Below are positions 1 to 8,646 of a stretch of DNA of 64,000 nt, one piece after another. The first letter of the stretch is position 1; each line of letters begins with the position of its first letter. Under the pieces are notes generated by a model. It did no database searches. It had not been told where the DNA came from and worked only from the letters and a program-made list of their open reading frames with translations. Both the position numbers and the translations under genes were made by a program. The DNA is taken from contig JAOINI010000003.1 of the NCBI GenBank assembly GCA_028139285.1, positions 47,343 to 111,342 of the forward strand, written 5' to 3'. Source of the stretch: Candidatus Pelagibacter sp. (GTDB taxonomy: Bacteria > Pseudomonadota > Alphaproteobacteria > Pelagibacterales > Pelagibacteraceae).

Positions 1-674
1 TTATGACAATAACAATGATACGGATCGCCTTTGTCAAAATAAGACTTCGGTATCCCGTGATAAGAAGAAATTATTAAATCAGGTTTCCAATTAATTTCGT
101 TGATCTTCTTTTCGATGCTATTGACTATAGCATTAATATAAAAAGGATCACTTTCATAATGTGGTATAATTTGTAAACTTGGCTGCCATCTCATTTTCAT
201 TAACGATCTATAGACTTCATCGCATACGGTAGCCGTAGTTGCTGCAGCATATTGAGGATAGAGAGGTAAAATTATTATTCTCTCGCAGCCTTCTTCTTTC
301 ATTATATTCAATTTAAATTTAATACTTGGGTTCCCATATCTCATTGCGAAATCTACTATGATCTCCTTACTTGCTATTTTTTTTTGTAATTTTGATGACT
401 GTTCTTTTGTGAAATATAACAAAGGAGACTCGTTACTTTCTTTTCTCCAAATCTGCTTATATGCATGAGCAGTTTTTGAAGGTCGAAAAGTTAGAATAAA
501 TAAATTCAATATAATTTGCCAAATAATTGGGTTTACTTCTATTACTCTCCTGTCCGACAAAAATTCTTTTAAGTACCTTCTTATATCCCACCAACTTGTA
601 GAGTCAGGTGTTCCTAAATTTACAATTAAAACACCAGTTTTGCCAAATTTCACTTCTGGGTGAGTTTTATCCAT
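1..674 (-). CDS. hemH: Ferrochelatase, 3' part beyond window
   Basis: Inserts ferrous iron into protoporphyrin IX, the last step of haem synthesis. Translating the reverse strand from the ATG at 674 gives an open frame of about 224 residues running off the left edge. It begins with the family's VLIVNLGTPDS region and later carries ISSYHGIPKSYFDKGDPY, which includes the conserved His of the active site. The ATG lies inside the last codons of hemE (8-bp overlap), so hemE and hemH are translationally coupled. The C-terminal third is outside the window, so completeness cannot be judged. Confidence 0.95.
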   Translation of the reverse strand, partial: MDKTHPEVKFGKTGVLIVNLGTPDSTSWWDIRRYLKEFLSDRRVIEVNPIIWQIILNLFILTFRPSKTAHAYKQIWRKESNESPLLYFTKEQSSKLQKKIASKEIIVDFAMRYGNPSIKFKLNIMKEEGCERIIILPLYPQYAAATTATVCDEVYRSLMKMRWQPSLQIIPHYESDPFYINAIVNSIEKKINEINWKPDLIISSYHGIPKSYFDKGDPYHCYCH

Positions 675-1677
675 TATAATTCCTATAAAATTTAATTAGT
701 TTACTTACTTTATCAGGATCTGTTTCAGGAAGTAAACCATGACCTAAATTGAAAACGTAAGGAATATCTTTAAAAGTTCTAATATATTTCGTCGCTCCCT
801 CGGTAATTTCTTTGTCAGATTTTAATAATATATTTGGATCTAGCCCCCCCTGTATTACTACATTTCTTAATTTTTCTTTTGCCCATATAGGATCAATTTC
901 TGAGTCTAAATTGATTCCGTCTGGCCTTACTATTTTGTTAAAGGTTTCAAAATTTTCTTTAATACCCTTAGGAAAACAAATATTAGGTATTTTGCGTTGC
1001 TTGCAGTAGGATATAATTTTTGCATTTGGTGTGAAACAATAATCATTTAAATTTTGACTTGGTATTAAGCCTGCCCAAGAATCAAAGACTTGTACTACAT
1101 CAGCACCGGCATTCACCTGGTTCTTGATGTGAATACATAAAAATCTTATTAAATTTTCTATAGCTTGATTTAAAAACTCTTTTTTATCTTTAAGCTTTTT
1201 TAGATCTAATTCTTTTTTACTTTCTTTAATTCCTAACATATAAACTAAAAGCGTCCATGGCCCACCGACAAACGATATAAGTGATTTATTCTTCTTTAAT
1301 TTTTTTCTTGTGAGGTCTATGGCTTTATAAACTGGGCTAAGATTTTGCGAAAAATTGCTTTCTTTATAGTTTAAGAATTTTTTAAAATTGAAATCACTTA
1401 ATTTAGGTCCATGGTCTTTGATAAAATTTACGTTTTGGCCTAATGCATAAGGAACAATTAAAATATCAGAAAAAATTATTGCTGAGTCTATGTCGAACCT
1501 TTTAATCGGTTGTAATGTAATTTCTGAACTTAACTCACTATTCAAACACAACTTGATAAAATCTGGATTTTTTGATCTAATTTTTTGAAATTCTGGGAGA
1601 TATCTACCTGCTTGTCTCATAAACCAAATTGATTTACAAGAAACTTTATCCAATAATATTTTCTTCAAATTGCTCAT
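667..1677 (-). CDS. hemE: Uroporphyrinogen decarboxylase
   Basis: Decarboxylates the four acetate side chains of uroporphyrinogen III to give coproporphyrinogen III. At 336 aa it has the family length. The signature WFMRQAGRYLPE lies at residues 18-29, the FDIDSAIIFSDIL segment with the substrate-binding Asp at 61-73, and GGPWT at 138-142. It is first in a hemE-hemH operon transcribed leftward. The ATG at 1677 faces a 271-bp AT-rich gap and divergent ppsR. In Caulobacter and Rickettsia hemE is the gene flanking the chromosomal origin. Confidence 0.97.
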   Translation of the reverse strand: MSNLKKILLDKVSCKSIWFMRQAGRYLPEFQKIRSKNPDFIKLCLNSELSSEITLQPIKRFDIDSAIIFSDILIVPYALGQNVNFIKDHGPKLSDFNFKKFLNYKESNFSQNLSPVYKAIDLTRKKLKKNKSLISFVGGPWTLLVYMLGIKESKKELDLKKLKDKKEFLNQAIENLIRFLCIHIKNQVNAGADVVQVFDSWAGLIPSQNLNDYCFTPNAKIISYCKQRKIPNICFPKGIKENFETFNKIVRPDGINLDSEIDPIWAKEKLRNVVIQGGLDPNILLKSDKEITEGATKYIRTFKDIPYVFNLGHGLLPETDPDKVSKLIKFYRNYNG

Positions 1678-1948
1678 ATTATATAAAAGTATTTTTTAAA
1701 CATTTTGTGATTATAGGGTCTGTTTAATGGTCATATAACTATTTATACATTTTTTATACATATAAAGATTAATAACTTTCTTCAAAAAGCATCAATTTGA
1801 AGACTTTATTAATCTTATAAACATTAGTAAAACATCAATATTAACATCTAATAAAATGTTAAAATATTGTTAATTAATGTTAATTTTTTTTACTCTGATA
1901 AATAAAAAAGTGAATAAACTTACTTACTAATTATTTATTAACATATAT
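1678..1948. other. oriC: Putative chromosomal replication origin region
   Basis: This is the longest gene-free stretch in the window and sits between divergent hemE and ppsR, the published flanks of the origin in Caulobacter and Rickettsia (hemE and RP001). Seen in the sequence: TTTATACAT repeated at 1742-1750 and 1753-1761 (11-bp period). There are near-matches to the DnaA box TTATNCACA at 1754-1762, 1815-1823 and, reversed, 1909-1917 (TTATTCACT). Four copies of the 7-mer TTAACAT or its complement lie at 1841, 1856, 1877 and 1938. There is also one TTAA-N7-TTAA motif. No protein gene or RNA fold was recognised. The region must also hold both divergent promoters. Origin function is inferred from position and motifs. 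Confidence 0.6.
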
Positions 1949-2767
1949 ATGAACCAAAAATACAATGTATATCTTGTGTCTGACTCTACAGGTGAAACCT
2001 TGGATAGAATATTTCTTTCGCTTAAATCTCAATTTTCGAATTTTGATTATGAGAAAAAGGAGTTTGCATTTGTTAGGACTGAACAACAAATTGACAAAAT
2101 AATTAAAGAATGCGTACAACTAGATAATTCATTAATTTTATATACAATAGTAGAAACCAAACTTGCAAAGTATATTGCGAACCAAAGTGAGGAAAAAGAT
2201 GTTCCATGTTTTGGCATATTAGGCAACCTTATTCTAAGTTTTTCGAAATTATTAAATCAGAAAGCGATACACAAACCTAGCGCCCAGCATGTTTTAGATG
2301 ACGATTATTATAAAAGGATTGAGGCTATTCAATTCACTATGTCCCACGATGATGGTAAAAAAGTTGACGACATTAATAATGCTGATGTAATCCTTTTAGG
2401 TGTAAGCAGGACAAGCAAAACACCAACCTCAATTTATTTAGCAAATAGAGGATATAAAACTGTTAATATACCTCTTGTATTAGACCAAAAGCTACCCGCA
2501 AACTTAAACTCTCAAACAAAAGCATGCGTGATTGGTCTCGTAGCAGATCCTGAACGTTTAGCTGATATCAGGCGAAACAGAATTGCAATTATGAATGAAC
2601 ATCAAATTAAAGACTACACTAACTTGGACTTTATCAAAAAAGAGGTAATCGACTCAAAAAATCTCTTTAAAAAAAATAATTGGCCTATTATAGACGTTAC
2701 TAGGAGATCTGTTGAAGAAACAGCTGCCTCCATTTTAAAAATAATAGAAATTAAAAAACATAGATGA
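1949..2767 (+). CDS. ppsR: Pyruvate,phosphate dikinase/PEP synthase regulatory protein (DUF299)
   Basis: A bifunctional ADP-dependent kinase and Pi-dependent pyrophosphorylase that switches PPDK or PEP synthase off and on by threonine phosphorylation. The 272-aa product matches the family in length. The N-terminus has VSDSTGET (residues 10-17), and the P-loop-like GVSRTSKT lies at 151-158 followed by PTSIYLANRGYK. It is the orthologue of Rickettsia RP001, next to the origin. Its stop overlaps the maf start (ATGA). The target enzyme is not in this window. Confidence 0.95.
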   Translation: MNQKYNVYLVSDSTGETLDRIFLSLKSQFSNFDYEKKEFAFVRTEQQIDKIIKECVQLDNSLILYTIVETKLAKYIANQSEEKDVPCFGILGNLILSFSKLLNQKAIHKPSAQHVLDDDYYKRIEAIQFTMSHDDGKKVDDINNADVILLGVSRTSKTPTSIYLANRGYKTVNIPLVLDQKLPANLNSQTKACVIGLVADPERLADIRRNRIAIMNEHQIKDYTNLDFIKKEVIDSKNLFKKNNWPIIDVTRRSVEETAASILKIIEIKKHR

Positions 2768-3348
2768 AATTGATTTTGGCTTCAAAAAGCGGTGTTAGAA
2801 AAAAAATATTAGATAATAACAATATTGATTGTGAAGTAATTGTTTCTAACGTAGATGAAGATGAAGTTAAAGCGTCTTTGATTAATGAAGGAGCAGACCC
2901 ATTAACAATTTCAAAAAATTTAGCAGAAATTAAGTCTATAAAAGTTAGCAATAAAAACCCAGATAGAATGGTGCTAGGAGCTGATAGTGTAATTTCTCTA
3001 GATAATAAATTAATTAGTAAACCAAAAAGCCGACAAGAGGCGCTTGATATATTAAAAAAACTCAATAATTCCGAACACTATTTAATTAGTTCTGTTTGTA
3101 TTTCACGAAATGGAGCTATGATTTGGAATCATACAGACACTTCTAAGTTAAAAATGAAGAATTTTAATGAGGAACAACTTTTAGACTATTTAAACAAGAT
3201 TAAAACTGAAACTTTACTTGCTTATGGAGTTTATCAAGTCGAAGCAGAAGGTTTAGGATTATTTGAGTATATTAAAGGTGATCACAACTCAATTATGGGT
3301 TTGCCTATTAAAGATATTATCAATTATATTAGGAAATATAAAAAATGA
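2764..3348 (+). CDS. maf: Maf-family nucleoside triphosphate pyrophosphatase
   Basis: Maf proteins hydrolyse non-canonical or modified nucleoside triphosphates (dTTP/UTP or m7GTP types) to monophosphates as a house-cleaning step. The 194-aa protein begins LILASKSGVRKKIL, the phosphate-binding loop with Ser-Arg/Lys, and has the GADSVI segment near residue 75 and the VYQVEAEGLGLFEYIKGD region typical of the family. It overlaps ppsR and aroE by 4 bp each, so the set is translated as a coupled operon. Which nucleotide subtype is preferred cannot be decided by eye. Confidence 0.93.
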   Translation: MKLILASKSGVRKKILDNNNIDCEVIVSNVDEDEVKASLINEGADPLTISKNLAEIKSIKVSNKNPDRMVLGADSVISLDNKLISKPKSRQEALDILKKLNNSEHYLISSVCISRNGAMIWNHTDTSKLKMKNFNEEQLLDYLNKIKTETLLAYGVYQVEAEGLGLFEYIKGDHNSIMGLPIKDIINYIRKYKK

Positions 3349-4166
3349 AAAAAAAATACGGGATTATTGGAAACCCAATTAAACATTCTTTGTCACCCGT
3401 CCTACATAATTACTGGTTTAATAAATACAAAATAGATGCAAGTTATTCAATAATCGAAATTGAGAATAGCGAATTTCCTGATCTAATGAATAAAATTAAA
3501 GATAAAGACTTGGCAGGTATCAACATAACACTTCCATACAAACAAAAAATTGTTCCATATGTTGATATTCTTGTTAATGATGCTGAAATTACACGTTCTA
3601 TTAATACAATCTATCTAGACGATAAAGGAACACTTATTGGAGAAAATACTGATGTATTTGGATTACAAGCAGCTTATTTAAAAGAGGTAAATAATATAAC
3701 TAAAAAAAGCGCGTTAGTCATTGGTGCCGGAGGAGTTTCTCCATCGGTAATATTGTCACTTGAGAAATCGGGAGTAAAAAATATTTCTATAACAAATCGA
3801 ACTGAGGAAAAGTGTATTTTCTTAAAGAAAAAATTCAAGTTTTTAAAAATAATAAGTTGGTTGAACATAAAAAAAGAATTGAGAAATTATGATATTATTA
3901 TCAATGCAACTAGCTTAGGTTTAAAAAACGGGCAAGATTTTAATTTTACTTTTGACAAAATTAAAGATGATAGTATTTTTATTGATACAATTTACAATCC
4001 TTTAGAAACAAAAACTTTGAAATATTTAAAAGATAGAAATATTAAAGTCTTTAATGGTCTTGATATGTTTATTTATCAAGGGCAAAAAGCTTTCTATTTA
4101 TGGAATAAAGTAAATCCTGAAATAGACCAAACATTAATTGAACTTTTGTTATCAAAGCTCAAATGA
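3345..4166 (+). CDS. aroE: Shikimate dehydrogenase
   Basis: Reduces 3-dehydroshikimate to shikimate with NADPH in aromatic amino acid synthesis. The N-terminal domain has NPIKHSLSP (residues 10-18) and NITLPYK ending in catalytic Lys66, both typical of AroE. The Rossmann half has a GAGGVSPSVI dinucleotide-binding loop near residue 128 and an INATSLGL segment. The length of 273 aa is normal. The start overlaps the maf stop and the stop overlaps the coaE start, each by 4 bp. Confidence 0.96.
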   Translation: MKKKYGIIGNPIKHSLSPVLHNYWFNKYKIDASYSIIEIENSEFPDLMNKIKDKDLAGINITLPYKQKIVPYVDILVNDAEITRSINTIYLDDKGTLIGENTDVFGLQAAYLKEVNNITKKSALVIGAGGVSPSVILSLEKSGVKNISITNRTEEKCIFLKKKFKFLKIISWLNIKKELRNYDIIINATSLGLKNGQDFNFTFDKIKDDSIFIDTIYNPLETKTLKYLKDRNIKVFNGLDMFIYQGQKAFYLWNKVNPEIDQTLIELLLSKLK

Positions 4167-4729
4167 TCAAAATAGGTATTACAGGCTCATTAGCATCAGG
4201 AAAAACAACAGCAAGCAAGATCCTTTCGGCAAACAGAGGGCCTCTCTTCAGTGCGGACGATGTAGTAAAAAAAATATATAAAAACGATACATATAAAAAA
4301 ATAATTTCAAAAAAATTTAACCTAAACAAAACCACAAATTTAAAAAAATTATTAAAAAAAAAAATTAGTAAAGATAAGAAAAATATTCAAAAACTTGAAA
4401 AAATCATTCATCCATTAGTTCGGAAAGAGATGCGAAAATTTTTAAAAAAGAATGCTAATAGGAGATTTGTTTTTCTAGAAATCCCACTTCTAATTGAAAG
4501 CAATCTCATGAATTTATTTGATGTTATCTTTTATATCAAAGCGAAAAAATCAATTAGACTAAAAAGGTTCATTTTAAAAGGTGGTAAAAAATCGATTTTT
4601 AATATTTTAAATTTAAAGCAACTTAATGATGAAAAAAAAGTTAAATATTGTGAACATGTTATTGTTAATGAAAAAAATATTAAGATTTTAAAAAAAAAAT
4701 TATTAGTTATATTTAAAAAATATGAATGA
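4163..4729 (+). CDS. coaE: Dephospho-CoA kinase
   Basis: Phosphorylates the ribose 3' hydroxyl of dephospho-CoA, the final step of coenzyme A synthesis. The P-loop GSLASGKT is at residues 8-15, followed by a SADDVVKKIY segment and the EKIIHPLVRKEM and FLEIPLLIE blocks of the family. At 188 aa it is at the short end of the family. The gene is extremely lysine rich and holds a run of eleven A at 4354-4364. It overlaps aroE by 4 bp and dnaQ by 8 bp. Confidence 0.94.
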   Translation: MIKIGITGSLASGKTTASKILSANRGPLFSADDVVKKIYKNDTYKKIISKKFNLNKTTNLKKLLKKKISKDKKNIQKLEKIIHPLVRKEMRKFLKKNANRRFVFLEIPLLIESNLMNLFDVIFYIKAKKSIRLKRFILKGGKKSIFNILNLKQLNDEKKVKYCEHVIVNEKNIKILKKKLLVIFKKYE

Positions 4730-5381
4730 AGTATTTTTAGATACTGAAACCACTGGACTATCCTTTAAAGAGGGACACAAAATAGTTGAGATTGCTTGTA
4801 TTGAAACTAAAGATTTAATTTCAACAGGAAATACATTTCATCGATTTATTAATCCTCAAAGAAACATCCCTGAGGAAGCATTTAAAATTCACGGGTTTTC
4901 AGAAAAATTTTTAAGCACCAAAGAAACATTTGATAAGATATCAGACGATTTTCTCAATTTTATTGATGGGAAAAAAATAATAATACATAACGCGTCTTTT
5001 GATTTAAGTTTTTTAAATGGCGAACTTGGCTTATTGGATAAAAGCCCGATAGATAAAAAATTAGTTGTAGACTCTTTGGAAGTTGCAAGAAATAAGTTCC
5101 CCGGAGTATCAAATTCTTTAGATGCTTTATGTAAAAGATTTAATGTAGATCTTTCAAAAAGAACAAAACATAATGCATTACTAGATTGCCAACTTTTAAG
5201 AGAAGTATATATTAATCTTTTAGATGTGAAAGAACCAAAATTCAATTTAACCACTAAAGACTTAGACCAAAATATTTTAATAAGTAAAAATTATAACAAA
5301 AAAATATTAGAAATTTCTGATAGTGAGATTAAAATGCATAAGGAATTTTTAAAAAAGGATTTGAAAAAAAATTATTATTGA
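4722..5381 (+). CDS. dnaQ: DNA polymerase III epsilon subunit (3'-5' proofreading exonuclease)
   Basis: The proofreading subunit of the replicative polymerase. The DEDDh exonuclease motifs are all visible: DTETTG (residues 7-12), HNASFDLSFLN near residue 90, and HNALLDCQLL near residue 148. The length of 219 aa covers the exonuclease domain plus a short C-terminal tail that would contact the alpha subunit. It is last in the ppsR-maf-aroE-coaE-dnaQ operon. Its end overlaps the end of convergent secB by 7 bp with no recognisable terminator hairpin. Confidence 0.95.
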   Translation: MNEVFLDTETTGLSFKEGHKIVEIACIETKDLISTGNTFHRFINPQRNIPEEAFKIHGFSEKFLSTKETFDKISDDFLNFIDGKKIIIHNASFDLSFLNGELGLLDKSPIDKKLVVDSLEVARNKFPGVSNSLDALCKRFNVDLSKRTKHNALLDCQLLREVYINLLDVKEPKFNLTTKDLDQNILISKNYNKKILEISDSEIKMHKEFLKKDLKKNYY

Positions 5382-5800
5382 ATTTTTCTCATATTATAAA
5401 GACGCTGAAAATCAACATTCTCACTTATTTTAACGTCTTTAAATCCTGAATTTTCAAATAAACTTACAAATATTTTCCGTAGCTCACTGTAAATTTTTGA
5501 AGGAACACTAACAAGAACAATCTTTTCCAGTTCATCCTTTTTTATTTTATCATCTTGCAATTCAACAATTGTAGCAAAAATAATTTTTGTATTTATAACC
5601 TCAAAATCATTTTTAATAGGCGTTAGGTTTAGTGAAGTTAAAACTTCGATAATATTTTGTTTAATTCTATTGCTTTTAATATCAATATTAATCTTATAGT
5701 TTGCTATATCTTTTGATAGTAGGTAAAAAGTTTTGGTATTTGGAATACTAAAGTTAAGTTCTTTTATATATTTTCCAACAATTTTATAATTCATCTTCAT
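5375..5800 (-). CDS. secB: SecB-like protein export chaperone
   Basis: SecB keeps preproteins unfolded and delivers them to SecA. The 141-aa product is divergent. Its start (KYIKELNFSIPNTK) resembles the conserved SecB opening in which the phrase 'YIKDLSFE.P' recurs, and the beta-rich pattern and length fit. Position supports the call: in many alphaproteobacteria secB lies between dnaQ and the fxsA/Tim44 genes, as here. The start overlaps fxsA by 17 bp. Sequence identity to well-studied SecB is low, so the call rests on both position and pattern. Confidence 0.8.
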   Translation of the reverse strand: MKMNYKIVGKYIKELNFSIPNTKTFYLLSKDIANYKINIDIKSNRIKQNIIEVLTSLNLTPIKNDFEVINTKIIFATIVELQDDKIKKDELEKIVLVSVPSKIYSELRKIFVSLFENSGFKDVKISENVDFQRLYNMRKIQ

Positions 5801-6212
5801 CTTTATCTTTATTAATTATTTCTCCATCAATAGTTTTACTGTTTTTTTTATTACCGTAATTTACTTTTTCTTTTCCAAATATTATTTTAAAAAAAAAATT
5901 TCTTGAAAAAGGAAACAACAACAAAAACCCTATGGTGTCAGAAAAAAAACCGGGTATTATTAATAATACAGCTGCCAAGGCTATAGACGCACCAGACATT
6001 AGTTCATAAATCGGAGCTTTATTTTGATAAATATTTATCATACCAGACTTTAAAGTTTGAATACCTTGTAGCCTTGCATAGTATATTCCTATAATTGCTG
6101 TTAGAAATATAAGGGCAATTGTGCTTAAGGCGCCAATTTGCCCCCCAATTTTGATCATTATAAATATTTCCAAAGCTGGTAAACCTAAAAAAATCAGGAA
6201 AAATGTGTTCAT
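5784..6212 (-). CDS. fxsA: FxsA family inner-membrane protein
   Basis: A small membrane protein. Overproduction of E. coli FxsA relieves phage T7 F-exclusion, but the native role is unknown. The 142-aa product has the family's opening FLIFLGLPALEIFIMIKIGGQIGA, then IALIFLTAIIGIYYARLQG. A further hydrophobic segment around AAVLLIIPGFFSDTIGFLLLFP includes the conserved IPGFFSDTIG box, followed by a charged cytoplasmic tail. It lies upstream of secB in the same direction and diverges from the Tim44-like gene across 26 bp. Confidence 0.9.
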   Translation of the reverse strand: MNTFFLIFLGLPALEIFIMIKIGGQIGALSTIALIFLTAIIGIYYARLQGIQTLKSGMINIYQNKAPIYELMSGASIALAAVLLIIPGFFSDTIGFLLLFPFSRNFFFKIIFGKEKVNYGNKKNSKTIDGEIINKDKDEDEL

Positions 6213-6238
6213 TTGTCTGATACAAAATTATATTATTC

Positions 6239-6859
6239 ATGTATATTTATCAAATTATGAGTAACAATTTCGGTTATTTAGACATAATTTTATTAGGAAT
6301 GATTGCAGGTTTTATAATCTTGCGATTAAGAAGCATATTAGGAAGAAAGACTGGGCATGAGTCTAAGGTTTATCCAAATTTTGCTGAAAAGAAATTTAGT
6401 ATGCCCCTGAAAGAAACCCAATTAGAAGAGCAAAATTTAGAAATTCTTGAGGGAAAAGATAAAAAAGAATTTTTAAAAGGTGCTGAAATAGCTTATGAGA
6501 GTATTTTAACTTCTTTTGCTACTGGAGATTTGATAAAACTAAAGGCATTATTGTCACCAAATATGTTTTCTAATTTTTCGGATGCAATTAAATCAAGAAA
6601 AAAAGAAAATATCAAATCTGAATTTACATTCATTGGGGTAAAAGAGTCTTCGGTAGAAAAATATGAAAAAATAAAAGATGAATTATTTGCCACAGTAAAA
6701 TTTGTTGCAGAAGTAATTTCTGTGAAGAAAGACAAAGATAATAAGATTATTGAGGGGAATCCTGATAAAATAAAATTTGTAACTGATAGTTGGAAATTTA
6801 CAAAAAATATTAATAATAAAAGTCCAAACTGGTATTTATCTGAAATTATTAGTCAGTGA
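6239..6859 (+). CDS. Tim44-like domain protein
   Basis: A membrane-anchored protein with a C-terminal Tim44/MBA1-like domain. A hydrophobic segment near the N-terminus (YLDIILLGMIAGFIILRLRS) is followed by GRKTGHE and a linker. The globular part then begins near residue 75 with FLKGAEIAYESILTSFATGDL, the pattern of the bacterial Tim44-like family. An in-frame ATG at 6257 (MSNNFGYLDI) is an equally plausible or better start. Bacterial members are thought to act at the inner membrane, but the exact role is not established. It is followed by the Smr gene with overlap at a GTG start. Confidence 0.85.
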   Translation: MYIYQIMSNNFGYLDIILLGMIAGFIILRLRSILGRKTGHESKVYPNFAEKKFSMPLKETQLEEQNLEILEGKDKKEFLKGAEIAYESILTSFATGDLIKLKALLSPNMFSNFSDAIKSRKKENIKSEFTFIGVKESSVEKYEKIKDELFATVKFVAEVISVKKDKDNKIIEGNPDKIKFVTDSWKFTKNINNKSPNWYLSEIISQ

Positions 6860-7275
6860 GAAAAAAAAATTTTCTTTCCCAAGGAGATAAAAAAACCTGG
6901 GAAGATTATATAAAAAATCCTCAAGATATTTACGATAAAGATAAATCAGAAAATATAAATAAATCTGGAAAAAATCGATTTAAATTTGACCTTCATGGTT
7001 TTACTTTGGATGAAGCCAATAAAAAAGTAAACGAAATAATTTATTTTTGTTCAGAAAATAAGTATAGAGAAATTCTACTTGTTACTGGAAAAGGAATTCA
7101 TTCTACAAACCAAAAAGATATCTATGTATCTAAAGATCTTGGTAAACTGAAGTATTCAGTTCCTGAGTTTATTCAATCTAATCAAGATCTAAAAAATCTA
7201 ATTTTATCTATAAAAGAGGCTAGTATTGAAGACGGCGGTAAAGGAGCAATATTAATAAAATTGAAAAAATTATAA
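6856..7275 (+). CDS. Smr domain protein
   Basis: The small MutS-related (Smr) domain is a nucleic-acid nicking or binding module. The 139-aa protein has the two diagnostic blocks: [10 protein letters not shown] (the [DN]LHG motif, near residue 46) and [11 protein letters not shown] (the TGxGxHS motif, near residue 76). It starts at GTG 6856, overlapping the TGA of the Tim44-like gene. Bacterial stand-alone Smr proteins act in ribosome-collision rescue or in DNA repair; which applies here is not visible. It is convergent with hslU, overlapping by 6 bp. Confidence 0.9.
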   Translation: MRKKNFLSQGDKKTWEDYIKNPQDIYDKDKSENINKSGKNRFKFDLHGFTLDEANKKVNEIIYFCSENKYREILLVTGKGIHSTNQKDIYVSKDLGKLKYSVPEFIQSNQDLKNLILSIKEASIEDGGKGAILIKLKKL

Positions 7276-8646
7276 AATAAATTTAGAAAGATCGGTATCC
7301 TTTACTAAATTACCTAAGTTATCTTGAACGAATTTCTTATTTACTGTAATAGTTTCCCCAGCTTTATCAGTTGCGCTAAAACTTATATCATCTAACACTT
7401 TCTCTATAATAGTGTGAAGCCTCCTCGCACCAATATTTTCAACAGAAGAATTTACTTCAGCTGAAATTTTAGCAAGCATATCGATACCGTCGTCTGAAAA
7501 TTCTAAATTTACGTCTTCGGTTTTTAACAATGCTTTGTATTGTTTAATCAAACTGTTATCAGGTTCTTTTAAAATTCTCTTAAAATCTTCTTCGTTGAGG
7601 GCATTAAGCTCAACTCTTATTGGCAACCTTCCTTGCAGTTCTGGTAAAAGATCTGAGGGTTTTGCTAACTGAAATGCACCTGATGCTATGAATAAAATAT
7701 GGTCTGTTTTAATCGGCCCATGTTTTGTGCTTACTGTGGTACCTTCTATTAATGGTAATAAGTCTCTTTGAACTCCTTCTCTTGAAACATCGCCGCCAAC
7801 CCTATCGTTTCTGGCTGAAACTTTATCAATCTCATCTAAGAACACTATTCCATTCTCTTCAGTTGATTTTTTTGCCTCTTTAATAATTTTATCTTCTTCA
7901 ATCATCTTATCTGATTCTTGGGCAACTAAAATCGCATGGGAATCTTTCACACTCATTTTCTTTTTCTTTCCTTTTTTTCCTCCCATCGATTTTCCTAAAA
8001 TATCACCGAGGTTTACCATGCCTACGTTCCCTCCAGGCATTCCTGGAATTTCAAAACTTTGGATACCAGCTGGGGAGTCTTGTACTTCTATTTCAATCTC
8101 GTTATTATCTAAATCTCCACTTCTAAGTCTTTTTCTAAAACTTTCCCTTGTGGCGACACTAGCTTTGTTACCGACCAAAGCATCTAATACTTTCTCTTCA
8201 GCTTTTAACTCTGCCTTAGCCTTGACTTCTTTTCTTTTCCTCTCTCTTTCCATTGCAATAGCAATTTCAATTAAATCTCTAACAATTTGCTCCACGTCTC
8301 TTCCCACGTAACCAACTTCGGTAAACCTGGTAGCCTCAACTTTAATGAATGGTGCTTCAGCTAACTTAGAAAGTCTTCTTGAGATTTCTGTTTTTCCAAC
8401 CCCAGTTGGTCCAATCATCAGAATATTTTTTGGCAAAACTTCATCTCTCATTTCATCTGTAAGAGCTTGTCTTCTCCATCTGTTTCTTAATGCGACAGCA
8501 ACAGCCTTTTTCGCCTCGTTTTGACCGATAACGTACCTGTCTAACTCTGAAACTATTTCTCTAGGTGAAAGAGCACTTACTCTAGAGCTATCATTTTTTG
8601 ATCCTTTAACTAATTTTAGGTTTGTTTCTTTTTTTGATTTAGACAT
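7270..8646 (-). CDS. hslU: ATP-dependent protease ATPase subunit HslU
   Basis: The AAA+ unfoldase that feeds substrates into the HslV peptidase chamber. At 458 aa it shows the N-domain ending [12 protein letters not shown], Walker A GPTGVGKT at residues 79-86, the inserted I-domain around 130-250, Walker B FLDEIDK and the C-terminal sensor II region [15 protein letters not shown]. It starts immediately after the hslV stop (TAGATG). An hslVU pair is normal in alphaproteobacteria. It probably shares the heat-shock promoter proposed in front of hslV. Confidence 0.98.
   Translation of the reverse strand: MSKSKKETNLKLVKGSKNDSSRVSALSPREIVSELDRYVIGQNEAKKAVAVALRNRWRRQALTDEMRDEVLPKNILMIGPTGVGKTEISRRLSKLAEAPFIKVEATRFTEVGYVGRDVEQIVRDLIEIAIAMERERKRKEVKAKAELKAEEKVLDALVGNKASVATRESFRKRLRSGDLDNNEIEIEVQDSPAGIQSFEIPGMPGGNVGMVNLGDILGKSMGGKKGKKKKMSVKDSHAILVAQESDKMIEEDKIIKEAKKSTEENGIVFLDEIDKVSARNDRVGGDVSREGVQRDLLPLIEGTTVSTKHGPIKTDHILFIASGAFQLAKPSDLLPELQGRLPIRVELNALNEEDFKRILKEPDNSLIKQYKALLKTEDVNLEFSDDGIDMLAKISAEVNSSVENIGARRLHTIIEKVLDDISFSATDKAGETITVNKKFVQDNLGNLVKDTDLSKFIL

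Noticed and set aside
812..1009. 65-codon plus-strand ORF
   Set aside because: Lies antisense within hemE, with no ribosome-binding site and no family resemblance; a shadow of hemE codons.
1931..2119. 62-codon minus-strand ORF covering the origin edge and ppsR start
   Set aside because: Antisense to the conserved N-terminus of ppsR and low-complexity; no independent support.
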